Shown here piece after piece: positions 1-15,344 of a DNA stretch of 64,000 bases; position 1 is the first letter of the stretch; each line of letters begins with the position of its first letter. This DNA comes from Thunnus maccoyii (Eukaryota; Chordata; Actinopteri; Scombriformes; Scombridae), in NCBI RefSeq assembly GCF_910596095.1, contig NC_056548.1, positions 10,751,151-10,815,150 of the forward strand. The letters run 5' to 3'. The notes under the pieces are model-generated. The model made no database searches, was not told the origin of the DNA, and saw only the letters and a list, made by a program, of their open reading frames with translations. The position numbers and the translations under genes were made by a program.

Positions 1-394
1 GAAATTGCTACGACCCTTGGCTTTATGAAATACTTTAAAAAACAAAAACAAATGACAAATCTAAAAGATGTTTATCCTTGCAAAAAAAGCCTTTTGTAAA
101 AAGGTTTTTGACATTCTGGAGCACCGAGGTTTTCACCAAGAATGCTGGTTTTACATTATCTTATGTGTTTTCAATATGACATAAATTGTTGCAAATAACA
201 GGTTACTAAAAATAATACATTTTTTCATCAATTATATAAAAAAAATATATACTTTTTCCTGGATGATAAGCATTTTTTAGATTAGTAAATCCATTTTTGA
301 AAGTATTTCATGAAGCCAACAGTTGTAGCATTTCCTTATGCTACTGATTATTTACATCACATTGCCAGTATTTCTACTCTATATCTGTATTGTG

Positions 395-630
395 CTGGGT
401 TAGGAGAGTGGCAGCAGTGGCCAAAATGTAGTAGGTTTGTGACCTCGAGGTCGTCAGTTTGATCCCCACACCATCAGGGCAAATCTGAGCTTGGAAAGTG
501 AAAAAAACAGCACTTGCCCTTCCCTCTTTGCCCCCACTGAGCTGCCCTTGACCAAGACCTTTAACTCTAACTGCTTCCGTGGCCAGTAGGTCACACTGTT
601 GTTATACTGGGCAGCTATCCCAAAGCCAAC
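395..630 (+). repeat. tRNA-derived SINE (fish type)
   Basis: The segment has a degraded RNA polymerase III B-box (ggtcgtcagtttgatcccc near 449-467). It is followed by the body typical of a widespread fish SINE: 'aaatctgagc', 'gaaaaaacagcact', 'tgcccttgaccaagacc', 'taactctaactgcttccgtgg'. The match to the family is from memory. The copy is diverged and the left part of the tRNA-like head is hard to align. Confidence 0.65.
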
Positions 631-2714
631 TTTAGTTTTTTTAACAGTCTTGATCATTCAGGGTAAATCTTAACTGTGCACAGCTCACGGGTGTTCTCAC
701 AAAGTAGCGCTCAAGGGAAATGTCTTCTTGGTGTATTTCTGCTGCAAAACCTTCTAGTTCAAGTGAAATATGATGTTGTGAGTATCAATAGACAGATAAA
801 TTTCATCTTTCCTGTTTGTGTGTCTGGCTTCTGCTGATATTCCCCTGCCACAGTGTTAGTGTCCATGCATGCTGAGTCAATGGGATGTGCGTGGAGTATC
901 AGAGGGCTTCAGCGTGCATCAGGAGCTGCTGTTGTCTTATAGGGAGACCGCTGGTAACTTAAGTCCTGGGATTCCCAGGACTGGGAATTGGGTCAATGCA
1001 GAGCAGGCCAGGAGCACAGAGGAGGTTAAGCCCAATGATTAGCTACTAAGCCAAGACCACAGTGCTGCATCTCTTGTACAGTCTAAGACACGTACTCCAC
1101 GCACATAGGGCGATGTATGCTCAATCACAGTATAGATTGACACTGATGAGTAGCATACACACCCATAGTCTCACGCACAGCCTTCAAAGTCCACAAGCAT
1201 ACACACAGGTATTGAAGGAAATAGGTATTGGCAAAAGAAGGTATATACACAGGTATACATGTGTATTTTCTCACACATATACATTCACAGTTTGGTTTAA
1301 ACTTAATTTTGATGTTTCTATGCTCATGTTGATTAATGTATTAATTAAACTTTTTATCGGCCAGTTTCGTATAAAAACATACATATTTCAGATGCACTTG
1401 TAGCTGCGAATGGTTTATTTATATATTCATAGTTTGTAAATTGCACTGTACCGTGTTTCTAACTCATAAGTCCTATTTTTCAGGGATTTTGATACCTTAA
1501 AGCTGCTTTCAGTTCATTGTTTTGTTTTCACAGCCCGCCCTCGTTCGCACTCTTTGGTTCACAGCAGGCAGTTGTTTTCATCAAAAAGCTCTGATAAACC
1601 AACTGTAGGCTACATACACTGAATCAAACGGCAGACAAAGTTAGCGACTATAGCTGATGAACACAGTGGAGCATTCAGCAGCTAAAGACCCAGTTACTTC
1701 CCTTAGTGGTGACCAAAACAACGGCAACTGTTTGCTACAACAACTTTATAAGGTGATAATATTTCAATGTTGTGTTTATATTTTTATGCACTGCCTTCAA
1801 GTTGCCAAAAAACCAATTAGTGCATGTTTAACTTAACATTCTCCCACATTGGCTGATTTTAAAAATGCATTGTCACTTGATCGTAGCTCTTCTCTGAGTC
1901 TCTGAAAAGCAGAGATTTTGAAGGTGGGAGGTTTTCATCCAAGAACAGCAAAAGAACCAGAGTAAAGATTTATTAGTGGGGTCTAAAAGTTGCAAAGAAG
2001 CACTTTTTCAGTAGCAGTAATATAAATATAAAATATTCATATCCTAAGAGAAAAATCCAGAGAGTGTGGGACTTTTCCTAAAGCTCACATCTCTCAATGT
2101 GTATCTAACTACCAGTAACCATATTTAACAGCTTTTGAAACACTTGACAAAACTAGTGGAAGAGTCACACAACACTGTACAGTCCATATTCAATAGAGAA
2201 GATCAATTATTCTGATAGATTATGAACATATTTTTATAGATTCAGCTCAGATGGATATGAAAGGTGTTTCCTCTCTTCAGATCATGACCTTCCAACAGGC
2301 AAACATAAAACTATTATCTGTTCTCTTTAATAAAGATGATGGAGTAACTTATTCATAAATCTTAAATTAACTACCAACAGATTATCAAGATAAACCCGTA
2401 TGTGTGTCCTGTTTTCTGTGAGTTTTCCATGTGTGTTTTGTTAGCAGGTGCGAACGCAGCGAAGCAGCAGTGTCACTGAATGTGTGAGACTGAATTAAAG
2501 TTTATAAATTGGACCTCTACATTCTGCTCAGACCTAATGAAAATGCCCGAGTCTAAAAATTGCTCTCACTCTGCCTCATGAAAAACGCAGATTCATTCCT
2601 CTGGTAAAAACACACACACACACACACACACACTTTTGAGCAGGCCTGAGCTGATGTGTGCACAGAGAAGAAGAAGAGAATCTTCTGCTTGACTGCACAG
2701 ACACAAACACACAT

Positions 2715-2745
<31 letters not shown>

Positions 2746-3427
2746 TCATTCACTAACTGTGCAGCCGCAGAAACTTCAGACATTGTGGTGTGTGTGTGTG
2801 TGTGTATGTGGTCAGAAGAGCATCGCTCACAGTCACTGAGCCTGACAGGATATTTCAGCAAAACCTTGCACCCAAAATCTGTTGATCCTGTAAAACCCTC
2901 ATCGCCAAATAGCCGTGTATCCGCAGCATTCCAGTATCCGCGGCTTGATTAAAACCCTTTTTCCACAAGATACCATGGGACCGCTTTGTGGGTGTCTATT
3001 TAATCACGCTCTTGATCTGTTGAATGGCATTGTGTTTGATGTTGGTTAATGTGCTTCCTTTGTGCCGCTGCGTAAGTGGCTCTCTTGAGGGAAATTATGT
3101 GCATATTTTCGCTAAAGGTGACATTTCCTTGCTTGCTCTGTGAAATAAACGAGTGGAGAAAGCTGCGTTGCATCTTTTTTTTTTCTGACTGAGAGGAGAG
3201 GAGGCCTGTTTGGTCTGTGCCAAAGCTATCTACTAATGGAGTTTGGCTGCACTGCCACAGATGCATTTATAGTATACCATTAATTCATTAAGGAGCTGCA
3301 GTCCTCTCATTTCAAATAAAACAAGAGAAGAGGATGGGGAAACGGAGAAAGACAGCTTGCATTTTGGAGGAGTGTCATTAATCTCAGAAGCTTCGTGTCA
3401 AGGACAAATGGCGAAGGAGCGGAAGTA

Positions 3428-3467
<40 letters not shown>

Positions 3468-5810
3468 ATGCTTTCATGTGTATGTGTGTCACTGTGAGGT
3501 TGCACCTGTGTGTGCAGTTATAGCTGCTGACAGAGGGAGGGAGACAGCTAATTTTAGTTCAGGTGAAAGAAGGGAGGGGGCGGAGGGAAGGTTTTGATGA
3601 GCAGCATCATTGTCACGGATCTGAATTCCCCATCCGTTGAAACAACAGGCACCGAGGCAGGATGACAGACTGACAGGGACCAGACAGACGACCCCATCGA
3701 CCAAAACCGCAGTGGCCTTAGTTTATTGATCAAAAAGCATTGAGACCTGGGGAGTGAGAGAGTAGGAGACAGAAACAGGGAGCAGGTCAAAGAAAAACAT
3801 TTTCGAGATGCATAAATTAACAGAGATGGCAGACAAAGAGGAATAAGTGAAAACTGTATTTTTTGAGCATATCAGTGTCACAATATCAGCTTTGAAACAC
3901 AACACTGGTTTCAATACCATATTATGTCTAATCCACATAGATTAGTTGTCAAATCGGTATTTTTATGACCTTATTCCTTGCTGTACAACTGTCAAATTAT
4001 CAAGAGAATAGATGTATTGTGGTCCAGCTCAATTCAAGCATTGCATAAAGTCAGTTTTTAGACCTTTTTCTCTGAAAACAGCTGACCGCTGCATCTGTTA
4101 ACGACCTGAACCAAATCAGAAAAGTCTGCAAGCTGAAAAACCAAAACTATGAGCTGGTGGACACTAAAATGCTCCTTGGAGCTGAGAACTACAGAGTTTG
4201 GTCATAATTCTCTGAGTTCATCTCTATGAGTGACCTCTTTCACAATCACATAGTCATTTTATCCACTGTTGATATGAAAATATTGATTACAGCAGCTTTA
4301 ATGTGTACAATGTTATCATAACCAGCAGAAGTGATGGCCAACACTGTAAAGATAAGTTGTGATAAACTACTGTGAGGTAGGCATGTCTCAAAAGCTTAGT
4401 CTGGTTTGGCTTTTAGAAATGTATCAGTGCGTCCCTGTTGTACATGTCCTTGTCTTTGTGTGTTTGTATTGTCTCATTCTGACCTGACATAAAGCAAGCT
4501 GAAGCAGAAATCACTTTGTTCATCTCTGGCAACTCAGACCAGGATTCTTAACAGTGACTGAGAGCCTGATTAAAGCCAAAAGTTTGAGGCAATGCAGATG
4601 AGCAATGTTGCTTGCAACTGTGACTAACAGTTTTGTCTCAAAGGGATGTTGCTCATCATAACGAACGCTTTAACCCTCTTGGTTTTTGCACATTTGATTG
4701 ACTGCACAGGATCTCATTTCCGCAGCCTTAAAAACTCAGTCTGTAATTCCTGCAAAGAGAAATGCTTTGATCGTCTTGAAGCTTAAGCATCCATCTCAAA
4801 ATTTAAGCTTCAATCACACTGGAAAATCATGTTTATAGGCAACATTTAGACAGATTCTTGACAGTGTCCTCCACTATTTTAAAAAATGCAGAGTGTATCA
4901 TCACTCAGGGGCACCAGAGAGCCATTAAACAAGATTTTCAGCTTTGCCAGACCAGAGTAAAACAGTTAACAGTCTGCAGGCATATGAGCTGAAGACACAG
5001 GCGTACCTGTAAATTAAACTGTGGTTGTGTGTTCAGCATGGATATAAAACACTCTTATATGTCACCCAGACTTACAGCTATAGATTGACCATAAAGCTCA
5101 AGAGGCACTCCCCGAATCCCCATTTATTTTGAACTCCTTGACTGATATTATCTAGAACCAGGCAATGCAATTACAGGGGCCCTGCCATCAATAGTGGGTT
5201 CCAGCAGTGCAAGCATGACAGAAATCCACTTATTCCATCTAGTATTGATGTCAATTTACTGTTTCATTACAGCCAGAGCTTAGAGAGCTGCACATGATCA
5301 CAACTGAAGGAGTATCTTATTATGGGACCTTAAAGCAAGTTTAGAACCGCAGCAGATAAATAATGCAACAGATACAATGCGTAATCATGAACAGACGCTC
5401 TGCAGACACACAAGCACTTACAAAGATAGCAATAAGATTATGCGTGAGGACTTTGTTCAGATGCATACTGTATGAGCTGCAGCAGGTAATATTAAGACTG
5501 AGGATTTGTAGAAAGTCTTTCAGTGTGCAGTGATGCGGCTGACTACTAACCAGGGTTATTATAGCTTTGGATTTCTTAGTTTTTCAATGTATAGTATGGA
5601 ATTTTTTGCTGCAGTTAAAGTTTTAGTTTAGTTTTATCTATGTTTAATCTCCAATATGTATAACTATGATCTTGTTTTAATTCCCCAAATTTCCAGGAGT
5701 GATAATTGAAAGGTATGACACTAGATGTGCACTGGTGGTATTTTGTACAACAAACCATAAATCATACATGATTTCTGAATTACCTAACTGCATTTTTATA
5801 GTTAGTCTTT
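631..5810. other. Non-coding upstream region with microsatellites and old repeat fragments
   Basis: No gene was recognised. (CA)n/(TG)n blocks lie at about 2609-2632, 2716-2742 and 2785-2806, and a (TG)n run at 3431-3466. Phrases at about 1660-1760 ('gcagctaaagacccag') and 4020-4310 ('gctggtggacac') resemble fragments of an old percomorph interspersed repeat, but I cannot confirm the family from this window alone. Small frames here (for example 3489-3938 on the minus strand) lack family features or a splice context. Confidence 0.5.
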
Positions 5811-6220
5811 AAAGGAATAGTTCAACATTTTGGGAAATACACTTATTTGCCTTCTTGCCGAGGGTCAAGTTATAAGATGCCACTTTCATGTTGGTGCCAT
5901 GAGGTTGTGGGGCGACTCCAGGTAGTCACTGTGCCCAGCAATAAGAAGTCAAGCATGATGGTTTTCATGTTGATTAAACAAACAGGATATAACATGTTAA
6001 CCAGTAAACTTTAGAGGTGCTGGTAGGCAGATTTTGTGACCTTTGGTGACAGCCATGCTAGCCTTTTCCCCCTCTTTTCAGCCTTGATACTAAGCTAACT
6101 AACGGCTTCTGGCTATAGCTCCATATTTGCCACATGAGAGTGGTATCAATCTTCTTATATAACTCTCAGCAAGAAAACTGAGAAAATTGACATTCCCAAA
6201 ATGTCAATCTATTTATCTTT
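5811..6220. mobile_element. Fold-back non-autonomous DNA element, copy 1
   Basis: The left end begins AAAGGAATAGTTCAACATTT then TGGGAAATAC. The right end, read in reverse complement, is AAAGATAAATAGATTGACA then TTTTGGGAA, so the ends are imperfect inverted repeats. The interior carries phrases shared with the copies at 27891 and 48190, such as 'ttagaggtgctggtaggcagattttgtgacctttg' split across the right half. The two halves are broadly complementary, which would let the element fold on itself. It is abundant in percomorph genomes as remembered. Confidence 0.65.
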
Positions 6221-7653
6221 ATGCTATCTTTAGTTTTACTGGAAAACATATCACATACGCAGATTGTCTTTCACATCTAGTTTTCATCTTTTGTTTTTTG
6301 GGCGTACAATAATAGCCTGTCCTTGCTACTTCAGAAACCAATATATTCCATCAGAATTGTTTTCCCACATGAGAACTGGAGGGGCTAAGTCCAACAATTT
6401 CTGTAACTTTTCAAAATCGACAGTCTGACATTCACACCCACTTCAAACAATGATCAGTCAAGCATGCAGAGGTGAAAAACTTGTCAATGTCTGGACCTCT
6501 CTCTCTCTCTAGCTCTCTTTTTTACTTCTTTCCTTTATTTCTTTTTGTTTGTACAACCGAGTACAACACTATGAATGCCTTCCAGGAGAAACTGTCTGGA
6601 AATGCTCGCCACTATCCCCACATTTAAACAATTCTCACGTCTTCCCCTAAGACAACTGACTTTTCACTCCTTCTCAGAGTGTGGTCGCTCAGAACAGCTA
6701 TAAACACTTTTGCCTTCCAGTGACACCTTGTTCAAACTATTTCTTTCCAAGCAGAACCTGACCCTTACACTTCTACTATGTCTGGATCTACACCAAATTG
6801 AAACATAGCAGAGATGCAGTATTTTGAATCAGTTTTAGTCAATGTTTATTTGCACAACCAACAAAATATGATCTGTTGTTTGTTTAGGAGCTGACAAAGT
6901 CATACAGTGCATTCAAGATAAGTATAATGTGAGGACACAATATGATGCACATGCAACCTCAGGTAGTATAATACAGTATTGCTTTTTTTTGGCATTTTTG
7001 CCAAACAATTTTGCTATTTGAAAGTTGAAACTGCAAAGAGACGAGAAACAGGAGTAGAGAGATGGATATGTCATACAACAAAGGTCTGCAGCCAGAATTG
7101 CTGTATTCGATTGCATTATACTCTACAAGGGTTCATGTTCTTGTGTCTACCCCTTGTAGGCCTTGACGTTATTCTACTAAAATGCAAGGACTCTCTATCT
7201 CTTCCAGGCTGTGCTGCACTTGCTGAAGTTGATAAATGAGGAAACGCTGAAATGTTTTTGGGGTTGAAACTGAGAAACTGTGACTCTGCGAGAGGTATTG
7301 ATTAGGGAAATGTCTGCGTCAGGTGAAACACTTGGAGCCTCACCAACCTCATCCCCTCTAATTTGTAATCTGGCTCATAGTCAGACCACGAGGAGAAGAC
7401 AGAGTGCTTTTCCACTGGCCTGAGGTCGAGTCCCGCCAGCACATCCCTTCCTGATCTTCCTTCTGCTTTGTATCTGCTGCCTCTGTACTGTTAAAGAAAC
7501 TCTGGGAGGGAGAAGACTGCTCATTTGCTAAAATATCTGTATCTATATTTTCTCCCACTCTTCCCCACCCTCTCTTCTCCCCCTGCTTTCTCCCCATGCT
7601 CCCAACCTGATACATCATAGGTGTAACACTGTCTTAAGCCTGAGGGTGGCAGA
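6221..7653. other. Non-coding stretch before diras1
   Basis: No gene recognised. It should contain the proximal promoter or the end of a 5' UTR intron of diras1, but no TATA box or clear transcription start was seen. A (CT)n patch lies near 6498-6520. Minor frames at 6913-7239 and 7358-7959 (minus) are antisense or random. Confidence 0.4.
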
Positions 7654-9607
<1,954 letters not shown>

Positions 9608-9645
9608 AGCCGAATGCAAGAGAGGAGGAGAGGGGAGGTGGAGGT

Positions 9646-9681
<36 letters not shown>

Positions 9682-10056
9682 AAGAAAGAAAGAGAGGTAA
9701 AGGAGGAAGACGAGGGAAGAGAGACTTACTAAAACGTATCACTCAGAGCAAAATGTCTGGAAAGCAACGGGAATCTCATCATCCACATTCCTCCTCCGTT
9801 TGACTGGTGCATTCGCAAACACAACTCGACAGTTATTTTAAAAAGAAAAAAACATACAGGAAACATACAGGATTTGAGTTCGGAGCATACACCCATGTGC
9901 TAAAGGAGAGACGGCTGAGTGTTAAGGAGAGTAGGGGGACTGAATATCGATAAGCAAGTGTGTCACAGTTGGATTCCATGGAGAGGAAATGGTGTGGACG
10001 TGGACTTTTTGCATCATCCAAACCTGACCAAGGAGCTCATCAAGACCTTGGACTGC

Positions 10057-10062
10057 AATAAA
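10057..10062 (+). terminator. Candidate proximal polyadenylation signal of diras1
   Basis: AATAAA lies 450 bp after the diras1 stop codon. Use would give a short 3' UTR. Inferred from the motif and its position only. Confidence 0.4.
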
Positions 10063-11237
10063 GACCACAGACGCTACAGCACTCCTTGAAAAAGACTGAA
10101 AGTTACAGCAAAACATTTAGTATCCTCTCTCACTTCTACGCCCATTCTCCCTCCCTCCCAGTTCAGCTCACACCCTGAACACCCCCCCCACATCCCAGCA
10201 CCCTCATCCTTATCATACCCCCTATTATAACAAATATAGAGAAACATAATGTATATGTAACAGAGTTGACAAAGTTAATGAAGCTCACTCATCTGGTAGA
10301 AACACTATTTTATGAGACTAAGGTGTCTGTCATGCTAGCGAGCACAGGACTCGACGGTTTGAGACTGCTAGCATACACGACATATTTAAAAGGAAGTTAA
10401 AACATACGACCCAGCCACATGCCAGAGTCGCTCCTGAGGACTCTGATGTATATAAACATGGGATATTCAAATATATTCCATCTAGTCTCTTCACACATCC
10501 AACAAAATAGGGTGAAGTTTACTCCAAGGTTTAGATTTGTGACTAGAGAACAAATTCACCCATTTTCTCATCATAATCATTCCTCCTAAAATATAAAAAA
10601 AGTCCCCTCTCTACCTTTACGAAGCTGTCATTATATTCAAACTCATCTTTGAATCCTCAGCTGAAGTGGAGAAGCATCCAGCAGCAGGGTATGCACACAC
10701 ACTACTGATACGACGCAACAATCCTTTTAAGACTCTCATGTAGTGTAGAATAACTGTGGATGAATGCAAGCCAGACTCTCATCGAAACATGAAACAGAAA
10801 TACAAGTCTGCCTTGTCTACGGGGATGATACACTTGGATAATCATTGCCAAGCCGGTAAGACAAAAAAAGTGAACTCGGATGATTTTTGGGTTTCTGAGG
10901 TTGAGAATGTCAGTTTGCTTTGGCACTTTTCACGTGAAGGTTTTCTTATTTTTTTGCCTTGTTTTTCTTGTTTGTTTGCTTTATGATGCTCTTTAAATTC
11001 ATGTAAAGTCAAAAACCCCCACTGCAAAACAAAAAGCACACAGAGAAAAAAAAAAACAAAAAAAAAAAAAAAAAAACAGATGGATGTAAATTTCTCCATG
11101 CAGATTATTCAGTGCGACCTGAATCAGTAATTCTGTTTCCTCTTTGGTTGGTTTGGTCACATTACCTCTCATACATTACACTCATCCAGGCATCGGTAAA
11201 CAGGAAACAGAATGGGTCACACACAAACACATATACA

Positions 11238-11269
<32 letters not shown>

Positions 11270-14200
11270 GCATGCGCGCAGATCAACCTCGAATGCATTC
11301 ATGCAAGTGTCAAAAAAAAATAAAAAATTGCCACACACACACACACATAGCTGTGATCTGAGTATCACTGTTGACTGATTACATGAAGACAAACAGGGCT
11401 CACTCAGCCTAAATGCCCTCACATTGCACTTTATATCATAAACACACACACAACTGTAATTTGCCATGTTTTTGCCTACATTATGTGTTAATTATCTCCA
11501 CTTAACACCGAATATCCTCCTGGAGCCATTAAATAGCTCTACGTCCAAAGTGCATACACCCTTTTTTCACGCAGGAGCTCTGAATATTGTACACAGTGTA
11601 CACAGGACAGCCAAAAGCACAATACTTTTTTACCGACATATCTATCTGTAAATTTTTTTTTGTGTATGTGTGTTTCTTCTTTGTATATTTTTGTCCTTCT
11701 TTGTGTCTTCTTTGTGCGATTTTCATCTTTTTACATTCATTCACCAGTCCTGAACATGGAGGAGCAATCGCATCATGATCACAGGTAGCTCTCGGTCTCT
11801 AGATGTAGATGTACAACGTCGAATCTACGTATGTTTTAATGGCACAATGAGGTTGTGGTTCTGCTGAGCAACAGGGTATCGTGATGTGAGAGGACGGCTA
11901 TGGTCGTGAAGTGTGTAAATGTGACCCCCACGGGATCGTAGGGTAGTACAGTAGAACGCCGCAAAAGAGGAGGGTCGGATTATTTGTCCCGTTTTCTCCA
12001 TCTCTCAGGCGGGTTTTAACAACAATTCAGGTGGATGATATTCTGCTCCTGTACTGTTAAACCTAAAGACACAGAACAGATGATGCCCCCTTTTAACCAT
12101 GTGTCTACAGTATCTCTCTGGAAGAAATAAAAAAAAAAAAAAAGCACAGCAACTGTTCTCGTTAGCGCTCTCTGTCTCCTTCTCTGTCTTTATGTGTGCA
12201 GCAGAATCAACAACTGGGCACTTTAGGGTGACATTTTACTTGAAGACTTGCTTATTAATCAGCAATGCCTCGTTTATAAGCGCCATGTAAAATGTCCCTC
12301 CTTGCATTATTCATGCCCACAGACCCACATATTTCAAATGTCTAGTTAGTGTAAATAAACATATGGTACTTCAAAGAAATGTTTATAAGAGCTTCAAGTA
12401 AGATGTTACCCATGTAAAGAAATACTGTACCCACTGTCTTTCTGGGAAGTCCTTTGTAACCAGGAAATGTTGTTACAGTAGGAGGTTCGATGTTGCTATG
12501 TACTGTAATATACAGCTTATTAATGATGCTCATGATATATTGTATTTGACACATCCACTCTTCAGATCTATCAATCAGATAATACTAGCAAAATGTGAAT
12601 ATGTAACTAAAGGTGCCACTCCATGGCTGTTATACTTTTCTTTTATTTTTGAATGAATCCGTTGTTATCGATGTGTTGTATTTTGCACTAATGTGAGGTC
12701 CTGTTAAACTCAAAAGATTTGCATTGTAAACGTACCCTTTACCTGTTAGATGCCAGGGATGCTCACTTGTACTCTCTCGTTTTTGTTTTGTTTTTTTCTT
12801 TCCATCTGTTTCTGACATTTCAAAAACAAGACATGTGGAACGCATCTTATAGTTTTTGAAACTGTTTGTTTTAGCCAATTTAGATGCCAGATGGATGGAG
12901 CGATCCCTGTAATGTACAACCTACCTGATGTGGTCATCTGAGGGTTAAAAAGCTAAAAAAAAAAAAAGATGTGTAATAATAAAAATAATCAACTGTCAGA
13001 CCCAGTTCTGGTCTGATGTGATGTGTAGCTACCGCTGCATAAATATCAGCTTGACACGTCTGGTTGCTTCATGCAACGCCAGATTGTGAGCGCATGTTTG
13101 TGCAATCTGTTGTTCTCACTGACGTCTACAGGAGACTGTCGCTGTTCATGTTCCTTCGTGAAATATGATACAGCAGGGAGGAAAAAACAATGAGACAGCG
13201 TGTGAGAGCAGTACGGACAACACGCTGGAGCAAGGGAGGGAGCTGTGCTATGAATAGAAATAGTGTGAAAATATGGAGTAGGAACAGCGCTAACCATGGC
13301 CTATACAGGATTGAAATGTGCTTGCATGTGGGAGACTGAGAAAAGAAGATGGCGTGCATGGGAGTGTGTGAGTGTCCGTCGAGTTTCTGGGCTGTGTGAG
13401 TTAAACGCTGGCATGAATCAGGACAGACACCTCTGCCCCCGTCCTCCCATGGCTTGTCTCATCTCATTCATCAGTTTAGCATATTCACTGCTGCTGTCTA
13501 TGTGTGTGTGTGTGTGTGTGTGTGTGCGTACCGTGAGTTCATCCATGGATGTGCGCTTTCAACCACCTATTTGCTTTCTTTCGCTCTGGCCTGCACGAGT
13601 GCACGTGTGTGTGTGTTTGTGCATGTTTGTCTGCTGTTTGTTCGTACCATCTTATGAAGTGTCTGTCAGATGTTTGAAGCTTTCCTGTGGCGGATGCCTA
13701 CACATTCTGCATGAGTCATCAAACACACTCCTATACACACACACACACACAAACACACACATTCAAGCATATATAACACAGGCATGGAGGCAAAATAGAC
13801 AGACTGCATGCCCTCAGCTGCATACACACACCCTTATACACACATATTACATTCACACAGGCCTCGTCAGTGAAACCTCATTCGTTCATTGGCTGCTTTT
13901 CTGCTCTGCACTGTTGTCCTTCTCCATAAAATCAGCCATCTGCCTCTTTCTGCCTTCTTTCACGTTCATCCCTCCGATTTCTGTTTTGTTGTGTTTGTGA
14001 GTCAGTTGTACTTGAACAGACCGAAGGCCGACCCTGCTCACATCTGATTGTAGATAGTTGTAAATAGTTTTCAAAGGACTAAATATTTCAGAGATGAGAG
14101 AAGAGAGGAGAATGAGTTCGCGCAGAGTAAAGGATGCTGTGGTGGGAAGGTGCTGTCACCTGCGTTTTCCTCTTTACAGGCAAAAGGGTCCAATCAGAAG

Positions 14201-15223
14201 CAACACAGTAAAAGTACCTCACAAGAGAGCGACTTGATGCTTTGGGATTTCCCCTCAAAATATGCTGTAATTTTTTTCCTGCAAGAAAAACAACAAATTG
14301 ACTTCAAAGGTGGAGATCTACAGTGATGGCAATTTTCCCAGATTTGGCTTAGGAACAGCAAAAGTTCACCTCAGTTGTTTGCCATCATTGAGGTAACAGG
14401 GTATTCACTGGTCATGTTGCTGAAGAGTCTCTTGTACAGCAAAGGGAAGGGAGCACGGTTCACATGTGTTCTTCCATAGCAGGATGGGAAACATGGCCCT
14501 GTGACACTGAAACGAAGGGCAGTCAGTTAGAATCTCAATATACTGGAAAGGTTTCTAAGTCTATCTAAGGTTTGTTCCATAAACTCATTTCTACCAACGA
14601 GGGCAGGTTACAGTCCTGTCAAGTCGAGCTTTGTGTCAGAGGATCTGAAGGAAATCAGTGCTGGGCGATGAACGGAAACGGAAATTGCTCCCACTGACCC
14701 CGTTAACCTCTCCGGCTCACTTTTGCCGCCCCCACCCCCCTTTACAGTACATCTGGTCTGATTGCCTCAGATCCTCACAAGCTGTTTCTACAGACAGGGG
14801 GGCGTAAAGCGGGGGCATAAAGACTTTGTGGGTAATGTAGTCTGGTACTATCCTGTCGCTCTGGCCCTTCATTCCTGCATGGTCCCTATTGGTGTTCCAG
14901 CCAGCATGAGAACAAGGACACAAACTGTGAATCATCTTTGTATTTTTTAAATAAATTCCTCAGCAGCATTTATGGCTTCGGTTTTGCAAATGGTTTATTT
15001 CTTTTTAGCACTTATTGTTTTTTGTAAATGATTCTGTTGGTTTGGGGTTTTTTTCTGTTGGGACTTTTTTTTTAATTTAACTAATTATGATGTATAGATA
15101 TTTATTCTAGCAATAGTCTTCCTATTAAGATATACTGTGCTGATGCATCCTCTGAATAACTGAAAATAACATATATATATATATAGATGATAATAATAAT
15201 CAAATCTGCAAAATGATTTTCCT

Positions 15224-15229
15224 AATAAA
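15224..15229 (+). terminator. Candidate distal polyadenylation signal of diras1
   Basis: AATAAA followed within about 20 bp by a G/T-rich stretch (gaggagtgtttcctgtc), the usual arrangement for a cleavage site. A known fish interspersed repeat begins about 100 bp further on, which fits the end of a transcript. Confidence 0.4.
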
Positions 15230-15344
15230 AATGTGAACTGAGGAGTGTTTCCTGTCTTTTTGATTTTGTACTTCTTGCTTGCAACTTCTATATGATGACT
15301 CGACCTCACCTGTGCATTGCAAAAAGAGGTTTTAATGATGACAA

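Larger units (their letters stand above)
9608..15245 (+). other. Probable long 3' UTR of diras1 with alternative ends
   Basis: No coding exon could be recognised here. The stretch holds AATAAA signals at 10057-10062 (proximal), about 12976, and 15224-15229 (followed by a GT-rich stretch), so short and long 3' UTR forms are plausible. It also holds a purine tract (GA)n/(GAAA)n at about 9640-9695 just after the stop, a poly(A) run near 11047-11078, (CA)n blocks near 11219-11270, 11333-11346 and 13736-13760, and (TG)n near 13500-13526. Two TGTAAATA motifs (Pumilio type) lie at 12350-12357 and 14059-14066. Several translated frames here, including a 234-codon one at 13296-14000, are built around microsatellites and are not believed. 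Mammalian DIRAS1 also has a long 3' UTR, which supports the reading, but the true end is inferred. Confidence 0.5.

Noticed and set aside
449-467. A possible tRNA gene from the B-box-like sequence
   Set aside because: No matching acceptor stem or anticodon arm is visible; the downstream body is that of a tRNA-derived SINE.
13296-14000. A 234-codon open frame on the plus strand
   Set aside because: It runs through (TG)n, (CA)n and Cys/Val/His-rich low-complexity sequence, has no domain, and lies in the probable diras1 3' UTR.
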